Assembly: GCA_002692965.1 (NCBI GenBank)
Contig: NZNC01000015.1
Location: 558,001-622,000, forward strand
DNA length: 64,000 nt
Direction of reading: 5' to 3'
DNA from: Haliea sp.
GTDB taxonomy: Bacteria > Pseudomonadota > Gammaproteobacteria > Pseudomonadales > Halieaceae
Under the pieces are notes generated by a model. The model saw nothing but the letters and a program-made list of their open reading frames with translations. It was not told the DNA's origin and searched no databases. Positions within the stretch are counted from its first letter, which is position 1. The number at the start of each line of letters is the position of its first letter. The translations under genes were made by a program, and so were the position numbers. Positions 14,989 through 23,098 of the stretch are shown in pieces.

Positions 14989-16347
14989 ATGGATACCGAC
15001 ACCAGCGACACCAGAGCGATTTTCGAATGGCTCAAGGAGCACAGGATCTCGGAAGTCGAGTGCCTGGTGCCCGACATGACCGGCAATGCCCGCGGCAAGT
15101 TCATTCCCGCCCACCAGTTTCTGACCCTGGGTCATCCCAAGCTGCCGGAAAGCATCATGGTGCAGACGGTTACCGGCGAGTACTCCGATGAACACTGGGA
15201 GTTTGTCGAGCCGACCGACGCCGACATGATCCTGCAGCCGGACCGCAGCACCTTGCGCGTGGTGCCCTGGGCGCGCGAGCCCACGGCGCAGATCATCCAC
15301 GACTGCTTCAAGGCCAATGGCGAACGCCACCCGCTGTCGACCCGCAATGTTCTGCGCAATGTGCTGGATCTCTACGAGGCCCAGGGCCTGCAGCCGGTCG
15401 TTGCCCCCGAGGTGGAGTTCTACCTGGTGGCCAAGAATACCGACCCGGACTATGAGCTGATGCCCCCCAAGGGGCGCTCCGGCCGTCGGGAGTCCGCGCG
15501 CCTGTCCTACAGTATCGATGCCGTGGCGGAGTTCGAGGACTTCGTCGAGGACATGTACGAATACGCCGATGCACAGAAGCTTCAGGTAGACACCCTGATC
15601 CACGAGAACGGCGCCGCGCAGATGGAGATCAATTTTGTCCACGGCGATGCCATGAGCCTGGCGGACCAGGTGTTCGTGTTCAAGCGCACGGTGCGCGAGG
15701 CGGCCCACAAGTACGGCATGTACGCCACATTCATGGCCAAGCCGATGCAGCGGGAGCCGGGCTCGGCCATGCACATCCACCAGAGCGTGGTGCGCCGGGA
15801 CACGGGCGAGAACATTTTCGCCGATGCGGATGGCAAGCACACACCCGCCTTCATGAGCTACATCGCCGGGCTGCAGCGCTACACTCCCGAGCTGATCAGC
15901 CTCTACCTGCCCAACGTCAATTCCTACCGCAGGCTGGCCCCGGATATCGCCGCGCCAATCAATCTGAACTGGGGCTACGACAACCGCACCACGGCTTTCC
16001 GTGTGCCCCACGCCGAACCCGATGCCACCCGGGTGGAGAACCGTTTCCCGGGTGCGGACGCCAATCCCTACCTGGCGATTGCGGCGACCCTGGCCAGCGG
16101 CTACCTGGGCATGCAGCAGGGGCTGACCCCGACTCCGCCCCATCACGGGACTGCCAACGAGGAGGATGTGGAGGTGGCGCGCACCCTGGAAGAGGGCCTG
16201 CGCAACCTGCATAACACTCCGGAGCTGCAGGACATTTTCGGCGAGCTGTTCCTGCGGGCCTACGCCGCGGTCAAGCTCGACGAGTTTGAGGAGTTCAACC
16301 GCGTGATCAGTTCCTGGGAGCGCGAACACCTGCTGTTACAGGTCTAG
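14989..16347 (+). CDS. Glutamine synthetase family protein, probable gamma-glutamylputrescine synthetase
   Basis: The 452-aa enzyme starts at ATG 14989 after a GGGGAT. It shows the GS catalytic core: VVAPEVEFYLV, ENGAAQMEINF, GSAMHIHQSVV and NRTTAFRVPHAEPDATRVENRFPGADANPYLA (given here only as landmarks near 315-350). Classical GlnA has NRSAxxRIP and a tyrosine adenylylation loop near the C-terminus; here the NRTT variant and the short C-terminus indicate the PuuA-like group that ligates glutamate to putrescine or a similar amine. The divergent FAD oxidoreductase upstream supports polyamine use. A small membrane-protein gene follows after 8 nt. Confidence 0.85.
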   Translation: MDTDTSDTRAIFEWLKEHRISEVECLVPDMTGNARGKFIPAHQFLTLGHPKLPESIMVQTVTGEYSDEHWEFVEPTDADMILQPDRSTLRVVPWAREPTAQIIHDCFKANGERHPLSTRNVLRNVLDLYEAQGLQPVVAPEVEFYLVAKNTDPDYELMPPKGRSGRRESARLSYSIDAVAEFEDFVEDMYEYADAQKLQVDTLIHENGAAQMEINFVHGDAMSLADQVFVFKRTVREAAHKYGMYATFMAKPMQREPGSAMHIHQSVVRRDTGENIFADADGKHTPAFMSYIAGLQRYTPELISLYLPNVNSYRRLAPDIAAPINLNWGYDNRTTAFRVPHAEPDATRVENRFPGADANPYLAIAATLASGYLGMQQGLTPTPPHHGTANEEDVEVARTLEEGLRNLHNTPELQDIFGELFLRAYAAVKLDEFEEFNRVISSWEREHLLLQV

Positions 16348-16355
16348 GGGTCCGC

Positions 16356-17210
16356 ATGGTGGCAGTGAGGGAGACCTTTTTTGGCAGTGACCGCCGCTAC
16401 CATGTCTTCACTGTCATCAAATACCTCACCTACCTGCTGCTGGGCATCAATATCTGGCTGTTCCTGCAGGAGGAACTGCTGACCCTGGAGCATGTCGCCC
16501 TGGGTGAACTGGCACCGGGGCAGCTGGTACAGGCCTTTTCCGCCACCGTCGACACCGCCGCCTGGGTGATTCTGCTGCTGCTGTTCGAGCTGGAAACCTC
16601 GGTGCTGGACGACAGCCAGATTCGCGGCGGGGTGCGCTGGGCCCTGCACGGTATCCGCGGCCTGTGCTATGTCTTTATCGTTTACGCCTTTTTCGGCTAC
16701 TACGGCGAGGTGGCGCCGCTGCACGCCCTGACACCCTACGCGGGTGACCCCTGTGCGCTGGTGGGTCAGGGCTGGTCAGTCATGCTCAACCTGGACGATT
16801 TCGCGCTGCTGGATACCGCCAATTGCTCCGACCTGGCGGCGCCGGTGTACACCCTGACCGACTTCAGCCAGGTGCTGGCCAGTGGCGAGTCCCTGCAGGC
16901 AGCCCGCTGGCTGGCCTGGACCGATGTGGTCAATGCCGGGGTGTGGATTTTGGTGGTGGTGGTGCTGGAGGTGGAAGTCCGCCTGCAGCTGCGCGGCGGC
17001 TTGACCGCCGCGGCCCTGGCCCTGAACAAGGTGCTCAAGTTTGTGCTCTACGGCTTGCTGTTTGCGGCGGCCGCCTACTGGGGCGTCGCCGGGGACTTCC
17101 TGGACTTCTGGGACGCGGCCCTGTGGCTGTTTGCCTTTATCTTCATCGAACTGAACGTGTTCGAGTGGCAGTACGAGAGCCGCCAGGGCCGCGCTGTTGC
17201 GGCCAGCTGA
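16356..17210 (+). CDS. Hypothetical integral membrane protein
   Basis: The 284-aa protein has about six hydrophobic segments: near 20-37, 65-80, 103-120, 195-212, 230-246 and 252-270. A polar, Cys-containing loop lies between the third and fourth. I recognise no family. It follows the glutamine synthetase-like gene by 8 nt on the same strand and is probably co-transcribed; whether it helps polyamine uptake or is unrelated cannot be told. Its stop is 4 nt from the stop of the convergent zinc-ribbon gene. Confidence 0.7.
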   Translation: MVAVRETFFGSDRRYHVFTVIKYLTYLLLGINIWLFLQEELLTLEHVALGELAPGQLVQAFSATVDTAAWVILLLLFELETSVLDDSQIRGGVRWALHGIRGLCYVFIVYAFFGYYGEVAPLHALTPYAGDPCALVGQGWSVMLNLDDFALLDTANCSDLAAPVYTLTDFSQVLASGESLQAARWLAWTDVVNAGVWILVVVVLEVEVRLQLRGGLTAAALALNKVLKFVLYGLLFAAAAYWGVAGDFLDFWDAALWLFAFIFIELNVFEWQYESRQGRAVAAS

Positions 17211-17213
17211 AGT

Positions 17214-17420
17214 TTAGGGCTTTTCGTCCACGCCAATGTGGTCGATGCGGGGGTAGCTGCGCCACTGGAAGGTCTGGCGGTGGTCGCAAATGAGGCAGCG
17301 GTGTTCAATGTTGCCATTCTCCGGGTCCATCGCCCCGCAGGCTTCCAGCATCCCCTTGCCGCAGGCGTCGCAGATGTAATTGATTTCGACGGGCCTGACC
17401 AGTCGCTTGATCTCGGGCAT
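17214..17420 (-). CDS. Small zinc-ribbon protein
   Basis: The 68-aa protein has two CxxC knuckles, CDAC (17-20) and CLIC (42-45), spaced as in a zinc ribbon, with an additional Cys at about 28. Such small proteins often bind zinc and nucleic acid or a partner protein. No function can be assigned. It lies alone on the minus strand between a membrane protein gene and a divergent LysR gene. Confidence 0.7.
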   Translation of the reverse strand: MPEIKRLVRPVEINYICDACGKGMLEACGAMDPENGNIEHRCLICDHRQTFQWRSYPRIDHIGVDEKP

Positions 17421-17489
17421 GATGAGCCACTCCAGAAGATGTGAGCCGCTATGCTATCGCGAGCGGCGTGCCAGAAGAAGGGGGCCTGT

Positions 17490-18335
17490 GTGGATACCGA
17501 GTTGCTGCGGACGTTTCTTGAAGTGCGCAATACCCGCCATTTTGGCCGCGCGGCCGAGAACCTCTTCATCACTCAGGCCGCGGTCAGTGCCCGCATCCGT
17601 CAGCTGGAGGAGCTGCTCGGCGCGACGCTGTTCATCCGCAACCGCAATAACATCCAGCTCAGCAGCGAGGGGGAGCGCCTGGTGCCCCACGCGGAAACCG
17701 TGCTGCTGGCGCTGGAGCGGGCGCGTCGGGAAGTCCGCCTGCAGGAAGCGGCCAGTCGTCAGCTCTACCTCGGGGTGCGCACGGGGCTATGGGGCCGGCT
17801 GATGCAGCAGCGCCTGCACGCACTGCAGGCAGGAGACCCCGATCTGGCGCTGCGGGTCGAGAGCCGCGAGTCGGCGGAGCTGGAGCGCAAGCTGGTGGAC
17901 CGCACCCTGGATCTGGCGATCGGCTTCGAGCCTTCGGGCATACCCGAGCTGGAGAGTCGTGTCGTGGGCCGACTGACGCTGCTGCTCTATAGCAGTGACG
18001 GGGAGGCCGGCCTGCAGTCGGCGCTGGGGGAGGGTTATGTGCTGGTGGACTGGGGGGACGGCTTTGCCCGCTTTCACGGGCGGCGATTCGGCGAGCAGCG
18101 CCTGCCCCGCATGCAGACCAACCTGGTTGGGCTGGCGCGGCGGCAGGTGCAGCAGCAGGGCGGTGCCTGCTACCTGCCGGCCAGTGACCGTGAGGAGCTG
18201 GGCCTTGCCGGCCTGCTGCCGGTAAAGGATGCGCCCTCCTTCAGTCGTCAGCTCTACCTGGTTCACCACAGCAGCACGCCCCGCCGGGGTCTGATCGCGG
18301 CGGTGGCGGAGGCCTTTCAGGGGGTCGAGCTGTAA
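17490..18335 (+). CDS. LysR-family transcriptional regulator, HdfR-like
   Basis: From the GTG at 17490 the product is 281 aa and begins MDTELLRTFLEVRNTRHFGR, the hallmark N-terminus of HdfR-type LysR proteins. The winged helix-turn-helix runs through about residue 60 (ITQAAVSARIRQLEELLG). The rest is the LysR substrate-binding domain. An in-frame ATG at 17451 would add 13 residues lacking similarity, so GTG 17490 is preferred. HdfR represses the flagellar master operon in E. coli; its role outside enterics is not settled. A strong hairpin terminator follows. Confidence 0.88.
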   Translation: MDTELLRTFLEVRNTRHFGRAAENLFITQAAVSARIRQLEELLGATLFIRNRNNIQLSSEGERLVPHAETVLLALERARREVRLQEAASRQLYLGVRTGLWGRLMQQRLHALQAGDPDLALRVESRESAELERKLVDRTLDLAIGFEPSGIPELESRVVGRLTLLLYSSDGEAGLQSALGEGYVLVDWGDGFARFHGRRFGEQRLPRMQTNLVGLARRQVQQQGGACYLPASDREELGLAGLLPVKDAPSFSRQLYLVHHSSTPRRGLIAAVAEAFQGVEL

Positions 18336-18359
18336 CCGCGGTTCTGCGCCCGCGGTGGG

Positions 18360-18384
18360 CACGGGCTCCCGATCGGAGCCCGTG
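18360..18384. terminator. Bidirectional hairpin terminator
   Basis: A perfect 10-bp inverted repeat, CACGGGCTCC (18360-18369) and GGAGCCCGTG (18375-18384), has a 5-nt loop. It lies between the ends of the convergent LysR gene (stop 18335) and the PA3496-like gene (stop 18396). No long T tract follows on either side, but position and stem strength suit a shared terminator. Confidence 0.65.
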
Positions 18385-18395
18385 GGTGGCGGGGA

Positions 18396-18614
18396 TCAGA
18401 AGTCTTCGAGTTCCAGGTCGTAGAAGCCGAGCTCTTCGCGCAGACGGCGCTGCTCAAGGCGCTGTTCGGCGCGGCGGCGCTTCTCCGCCAGGCGTTGCTT
18501 CTCGGTGGAGACCGGCAGCATTTCCTCGAAGTCGTCCTCGGACAGCTCCAGGCCCGGCTCGTAGATATCGTCCATGTTGTCGCCGGCCGTGGATTCCTGA
18601 GTGCGTTCAGTCAT
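18396..18614 (-). CDS. PA3496-family small acidic/charged protein
   Basis: The 72-aa protein has an acidic N-terminal half (DDIYEPGLELSEDDFEEML) and a basic helical stretch (KRRRAEQRLEQRRLREELG), ending in DLELEDF. This matches the small PA3496-type proteins of Pseudomonas and relatives, which sequence databases label as putative envelope integrity proteins; the function is not well established. There is no signal peptide. It converges with the HdfR-like gene. An AT-rich stretch upstream (about 18650-18735) probably contains its promoter. Confidence 0.65.
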   Translation of the reverse strand: MTERTQESTAGDNMDDIYEPGLELSEDDFEEMLPVSTEKQRLAEKRRRAEQRLEQRRLREELGFYDLELEDF

Positions 18615-18991
18615 ACATCACCTCCGTGGTGAGTGTGAGCCCCAAATTTCGGCGCAATATCACCCAGCGATATCGGCGAGTAAATCAAAATTTTCTTGCA
18701 CTATTAACAAGTAATTTTTATCAAGATTTACCCAGTGCACGGCCTTGTTTATGGAAGGCGGCCCGCGCCCCCGAGGGGGTCCCTGCGCTGTCCTCTCACG
18801 TCCCTGTAAGCGTGTGCCGGCGCCCACGGGCCTCGCTTCGGTGGTAGCAGGGAGCGTGCCAGCTTGTCGCTCGGGCTGCCGGTTCTGCCAGCGAGCTCAC
18901 CCAGGTCTCTGTTTTTCCAGGGAATCCGGCTGGGGGCGGCGAATGGCCGGGACTGCAGCATGGCCTGGCGTGGGCGCTGTGGCGTGTCCGC
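18615..18991. other. Intergenic region: AT-rich promoter part, then GC-rich DNA without a gene
   Basis: About 18650-18735 is strikingly AT-rich for this genome and lies upstream of the minus-strand PA3496-like gene; TTGTTA and TTGATA boxes on the minus strand could serve as -35 elements, but I cannot fix one promoter. From 18740 to 18991 the DNA is GC-rich and the open frames are compositionally odd (Arg/Pro/Gly-rich) and unconvincing. It may be decayed coding sequence downstream of the shikimate kinase gene. Confidence 0.5.
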
Positions 18992-19519
18992 TTAGGGCCC
19001 CGGACGCGTCTGTGACGCGTCCAGCCAGGCCAGAATGGCGTCTACCACGGCCCCGGGGTCCTGCCCGCCGGCATCCACGCTGAAGTCGGCGGCCTCGGCG
19101 CACAGGGGTTCGCGCTCGGCGTGGATCTGTTCCAGGGAGCTGTCGGGAGGGTTGGCGATACCCCGAGGTGGCGCAGTGCCGATGCGCGCGCGCAGGGTTT
19201 CCAGGGGGACCCGCAGCCAGATGACGGGGCCGGCGCTGTGCAGGCGCTGCAGTGCCCGCCTGCTGTAGATGACGCTGCCGCCGGTGGCCACCACGCGGCC
19301 CCGCAGCGGCAGGTCCAGTACCACCTGTTCGTCCAGGGCGCGCAGGGCCATGAAGCCGCGGCTGTCGACGATCGTCTGCAAGCCGGCGCCGGCGCGGGCC
19401 TCAATCAGCTGGTCGCTGTCGACAAACTCCAGGCCGGTGCGCTGTGCCAGCAGGCGCCCGACGGTGCTTTTTCCCGCTCCCGGCATGCCGATCAGGCTGA
19501 TGGTCTGTGGTCTTTGCAT
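18992..19519 (-). CDS. Shikimate kinase-family protein (atypical)
   Basis: From ATG 19519 (preceded by GAGGGG) the product is 175 aa. Walker A is GMPGAGKST (about 11-19) and the substrate Asp is in FVDSDQLIE (about 31-39). At the position of the usual GGG substrate loop it has ATGGSVIYS, that is GGS. The lid region has ARIGTAPPRGIA. AroK/AroL phosphorylate shikimate; this subgroup with GGS is shikimate kinase-like and could act on another small hydroxy acid. It is not in the usual aroK-aroB pair and stands alone, divergent from gcvT. A longer upstream frame is antisense to gcvT and rejected. Confidence 0.75.
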   Translation of the reverse strand: MQRPQTISLIGMPGAGKSTVGRLLAQRTGLEFVDSDQLIEARAGAGLQTIVDSRGFMALRALDEQVVLDLPLRGRVVATGGSVIYSRRALQRLHSAGPVIWLRVPLETLRARIGTAPPRGIANPPDSSLEQIHAEREPLCAEAADFSVDAGGQDPGAVVDAILAWLDASQTRPGP

Positions 19520-19666
19520 GCGGCCCCTCATTGGTCTGGTCATCATTATGCCGCAGCCGCGAGCGGGATGCTGTCGCACGCGCCATCCGGGCGACGCGCT
19601 TGCGTGGCGCTGGCCGCTCTGGTTAGAGTGCGTCTGTTTCCCCGCATCCCCACAGACGAGGTTGGC

Positions 19667-20776
19667 ATGACCCTCAAGCACACTCCCCTGGACGCCCTGC
19701 ACCGGGAGCTGGGCGCCCGCATGGTGCCCTTTGCCGGTTACGATATGCCGGTGCAGTATCCCGAGGGCATCATTCGCGAACACCAGCATACGCGCTCTGC
19801 TGCGAGCCTCTTTGATGTCTCCCACATGGGGCAGCTGATTGTCCGTGGTGAGGGCGCCGTCCAGGTGCTGGAGAGTCTGATTCCCGCGGATATCGCGGGG
19901 CTGGGACGGCACCGCCAGACCTACGCCCTGTTGACCAATGAGCGCGGCGGGGTACGCGATGACCTGATCGTGACCCGATGGGCGGAAAACAGCTTTTTCC
20001 TGGTGGTCAATGCCGCCTGCAAGGACGATGACATCGCCCACCTGCGCCGCCACCTCGCCGGCTGTGAGCTGGAAGTCCTGGAGGGCCAGGCGCTGCTTGC
20101 CCTGCAGGGCCCGGCGGCACGGGAGGTGCTCGCGCAGTTGTGTCCCGACGTCGCCACCCTGCCCTTCCTGCACGGTCTGGAGGCCGAGCTGGACGGCGTG
20201 TCGGTCTATATCACCTGCTCCGGCTACACCGGTGAGGACGGCTTTGAACTGTCACTGCCCGCGGCGGCTGCCGAGCGCCTTGCCCGTCGCCTGCTGGCCG
20301 TGCCCGGGGTGGCGCCAGCGGGGCTGGGGGCGCGGGACTCCCTGCGCCTGGAGGCTGGCTTGTGCCTCTACGGCCATGAACTCAACGCCGATATCGACCC
20401 GGTGCAGGCAGGGGTATTGTGGGCGGTCAGCAAGGTGCGCCGGCCCGGCGGCGAACGCGCCGGGGGCTTCCCGGGCGCCGAGATTATTTTCGCGCGGATA
20501 CAGAACCGGCCAGCTTTGTGCCGGGTCGGTCTCGCGGTGGAGGGCAAGCGGCCGGTCCGTGAGGGGCAGGTGGTGCTGGGGCCCGATGGCAATGCGGTGG
20601 GCTCGGTCTGCTCGGGTGGCTTCGGCCCGACCGTCGGGGCGCCTATCGCCATGGCGTATGTGCCGCGTGACCTCGCGGAACCGGGCACTGCACTGGCCGT
20701 GGATGTGCGAGGCAAGCCACAGGCGGTTACCGTGGCTCGCCTGCCCTTTGTGCCCCAGCGTTATTTTCGCGGCTGA
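19667..20776 (+). CDS. gcvT: Glycine cleavage system T protein (aminomethyltransferase)
   Basis: The 369-aa protein matches GcvT end to end: TPLDALHRELGARMVPFAGY at the start, SLFDVSHMGQ (about 44-53), YTGEDGFELSLP (about 187-198) and GLGARDSLRLEAGLCLYGHE (about 219-238), which carries the folate-binding Arg and the catalytic-site Asp neighbourhood. It transfers the methylene group from the lipoyl-bound aminomethyl of H protein to tetrahydrofolate. Neither gcvH nor gcvP is adjacent, which is unusual; they must be elsewhere if the system is complete. YgfZ-like folate proteins lack this ARDSLRLEAGL region, so GcvT is preferred. Confidence 0.9.
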   Translation: MTLKHTPLDALHRELGARMVPFAGYDMPVQYPEGIIREHQHTRSAASLFDVSHMGQLIVRGEGAVQVLESLIPADIAGLGRHRQTYALLTNERGGVRDDLIVTRWAENSFFLVVNAACKDDDIAHLRRHLAGCELEVLEGQALLALQGPAAREVLAQLCPDVATLPFLHGLEAELDGVSVYITCSGYTGEDGFELSLPAAAAERLARRLLAVPGVAPAGLGARDSLRLEAGLCLYGHELNADIDPVQAGVLWAVSKVRRPGGERAGGFPGAEIIFARIQNRPALCRVGLAVEGKRPVREGQVVLGPDGNAVGSVCSGGFGPTVGAPIAMAYVPRDLAEPGTALAVDVRGKPQAVTVARLPFVPQRYFRG

Positions 20777-20803
20777 AGGTTAGCGAATTAGCCGCACAGC
20801 CCA

Positions 20804-21364
20804 TTAGTTGGCCCAGTCGCGCTCGGCGCGGAACTGCCGGGAGAGGTAGTCCATCTGGTCGGCGAGCACGCGCTCGCGTGCCAGGAAGTGCCATTCGTAG
20901 ACGTTCGGCCGGAAGGGTACCGCCAGCAGAGGCATGCCCGCCTCTTCGGGTGTCTGGTTGTCCTTTTGCCAGTTGCAGCGACGGCAGGCGGCAACCACGT
21001 TTTCCCAGCGATCGCGGCCACCCCGCGATGTGGGGAGGACGTGGTCCCGGGTCAGATCAGCCCTGGGGAACTGGCGCCCGCAGTACAGACAGCGGTGGTC
21101 GTCGCGGCGGAACAGGGTGCGATTACACAAGGGCAGGGTAAAGCCTGCCCTGACCCGCCCGGAGAGGGCGAGTATCGGTTGCAGGTCGATCCGCGAGCGC
21201 TGGCCGGTGACCCGCTGTATACCGCCAAACAGCGGCGGCAGTGGGTCGCCAATGCCGTAGACCACGTCACCCCGCACATGGGCGGAAATGGCCTCGTGGG
21301 CGGTCATCCAGCCGCGCGGCTGCCCTGCCAGGTCCAGTTTCAGGATGTGCTGCATGGGCGCCAC
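20804..21364 (-). CDS. HNH endonuclease family protein
   Basis: This 186-aa protein has a zinc-stabilised HNH core: CLYCGRQF (about 94-101), DHVLPTSRGG (about 108-117) with catalytic His, then ENVVAACRRCNWQK (about 121-134). The order CxxC-DHxxPxxxGG-N-CxxCN is typical of stand-alone HNH proteins common in proteobacterial chromosomes, whose cellular role is not known. It converges with gcvT. There are no neighbouring toxin, phage or restriction genes to suggest a defence function. Confidence 0.85.
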   Translation of the reverse strand: MAPMQHILKLDLAGQPRGWMTAHEAISAHVRGDVVYGIGDPLPPLFGGIQRVTGQRSRIDLQPILALSGRVRAGFTLPLCNRTLFRRDDHRCLYCGRQFPRADLTRDHVLPTSRGGRDRWENVVAACRRCNWQKDNQTPEEAGMPLLAVPFRPNVYEWHFLARERVLADQMDYLSRQFRAERDWAN

Positions 21365-21481
21365 TCTCTGTGGTTGCCCCTCAAGCTACTGCAAAAACGT
21401 GACGGGCACAATCGCGGCGCGGCGCGCGCAGAAGTGAGCGGGTAGCTGTCGGTGGGGGCCGGGGTCGAGTGGTCGCGGAGC

Positions 21482-22099
21482 TTATGCCCCTGCTGTCCAG
21501 CTGGCGCTGACCAATTCGCGGCCTGCGGCGAGCACGCAGCCCCGGAATTGCTGCCCGGGGAGCACCGGCCCGACACCGGCGGGGGTGCCGGTGAGGATCA
21601 GGTCGCCATCTTCCAGTGTGGTCCAGCGCTGCAGGCTTTCCAGTATGGTTTCGGGGGGGTAGAGCATCATCCCGACATCGCCCTGCTGGCGCAGTTCCCC
21701 GTCGACATGCAGGGTCAGCGACAGGTCATCAATCGACATGTCGAGGGGGACAAAGTCACTGCACACCGCGGCACCGTCGAAGGCCTTGGCCCGTTCCCAG
21801 GGCAAGCCCTGGCTTTTCAGTTGCGACTGCAGTGCCCGGCGAGTGAGGTCGAGGGCAAAGCCCACACCGGCCAGGCGGCCACCCTCCACCAGGAAGGCGA
21901 TTTCACCCTCGTAGTGCAGGGTTTCCGCCTCACAGGTGGCGCGCAGCTGCTGTGACAGGGCCGAGTTGGGCTTCAGGAAAACCACCATCTCGTCGGCTAT
22001 GGCGTTGCCCAGCTCGTGGATGTGGGCGACATAATTGCGCCCCACACAGACCAGTTTCGAGGGCGTGAGCTGACGGTTTGCGAAGGTGACGGTAGGCAT
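21482..22099 (-). CDS. Fumarylacetoacetate hydrolase (FAH) family protein
   Basis: From ATG 22099 the product is 205 aa and begins PTVTFANRQLTPSKLVCVGR. FAH landmarks are VCVGRNYVAHIHELGN, EAETLHYEGEIAFLVEG (metal-binding acidic residues) and DLILTGTPAGVGPVLPG. Family members hydrolyse or decarboxylate 1,3-diketo or keto acids such as acylpyruvates and oxaloacetate; this compact single-domain type resembles acylpyruvase/oxaloacetate decarboxylase proteins. It is divergent from the TauE-like transporter gene. Confidence 0.85.
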   Translation of the reverse strand: MPTVTFANRQLTPSKLVCVGRNYVAHIHELGNAIADEMVVFLKPNSALSQQLRATCEAETLHYEGEIAFLVEGGRLAGVGFALDLTRRALQSQLKSQGLPWERAKAFDGAAVCSDFVPLDMSIDDLSLTLHVDGELRQQGDVGMMLYPPETILESLQRWTTLEDGDLILTGTPAGVGPVLPGQQFRGCVLAAGRELVSASWTAGA

Positions 22100-22267
22100 G
22101 CCCGGGTCCGGTGAAATCCTGGCGGCCATGCTACGGCGCGCCGGCGGTGCCGGCAAGCGTCCTGGCCGCTGGAAGGACTGCCGCGATGGGGCATGTTGTC
22201 GCGGTGGCCGGCTGTGGCAGGTCTCGGGCGTTGTGCGCCGGGGCGTTTGCGGTTAGTGTTCCGGGCC

Positions 22268-23092
22268 ATGGAAGCCCTGCATGAACTGTTACCCCTGATC
22301 CTGGCGATGCTGGTCACCGGCGCGGTTGCCGGTGTGCTGGCGGGCCTGCTCGGTGTCGGCGGTGGCATTGTCATCGTGCCGGCCCTGGATGCAGTTCTCG
22401 GTACCCTGCAGGTGGAGCCGGCCATCCGCATGCACGTGGCGGTGGCCACGTCCCTGGCGACCATTATCCCCACCTCCCTCAGTTCTACCCGCTCGCACCA
22501 CCGTCGCGGCAGCGTTGATTTTGCCCTGGCGCGGGACTGGGGTCTGTTCATCCTGCTGGGCTCGATCGTGGGCGCCTGGCTGGCCTCGCGCATGCACAGC
22601 GCCGGCATGTCGCTGGTCTTTGCGGCGGTGATCACGGTCATGGCATTGCGCATGCTGCTGCCCGCGGGGACACTGGCGCTGGTCCGGGCAATCCCTCCGG
22701 GGCCCGTGGGGCGGCTGTTCCCGCTGGGAATCGGCGGTGTTTCCAGCATCATGGGGATCGGTGGCGGTACGCTGAGTGTGCCCACCCTGTCCCTGCTGGG
22801 CCTGTCCATGCACCGGGCGGTCGGCACCTCGGCATTGTTCGGATTGCTGATTGCGCTGCCGGGCGCCCTGGCCTATGTGGTTACCGGTTGGGGCGACCCG
22901 CGCCTGCCGCCGGGCAGCCTTGGGTTTGTCAGTCTGCCGGGCCTGCTGTGCATCGCGCCCATGACCGTCCTCACCGCACCGCTGGGGGTCAGGCTGGCCC
23001 ACAGGCTCAGCCCGCTGCATCTGCGGCTGTTTTTTGGCGGATTCTTGTTGCTGGTTGCTCTGCGCATGCTGTATCGGGCGCTTCTGGCCTGA
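22268..23092 (+). CDS. TauE/SafE-family membrane transporter (sulfite/organosulfur exporter type)
   Basis: The 274-aa protein from ATG 22268 has about eight hydrophobic segments and the internal twofold pattern of TSUP transporters: GVLAGLLGVGGGIVIVPAL (about 21-39) in the first half and GVSSIMGIGGGTLSVPTLSL (about 157-176) in the second. The family exports sulfite, sulfonates or other small anions. It converges with the GGDEF gene. A few earlier in-frame starts exist, but homology begins close to this ATG. Confidence 0.88.
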   Translation: MEALHELLPLILAMLVTGAVAGVLAGLLGVGGGIVIVPALDAVLGTLQVEPAIRMHVAVATSLATIIPTSLSSTRSHHRRGSVDFALARDWGLFILLGSIVGAWLASRMHSAGMSLVFAAVITVMALRMLLPAGTLALVRAIPPGPVGRLFPLGIGGVSSIMGIGGGTLSVPTLSLLGLSMHRAVGTSALFGLLIALPGALAYVVTGWGDPRLPPGSLGFVSLPGLLCIAPMTVLTAPLGVRLAHRLSPLHLRLFFGGFLLLVALRMLYRALLA

Positions 23093-23098
23093 GGGAGC

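Noticed and set aside
18745-19083. 112-codon plus-strand frame before the shikimate kinase gene
   Set aside because: The product is Arg/Pro/Gly-rich without similarity to any fold I know and overlaps the end of the shikimate kinase gene in antisense.
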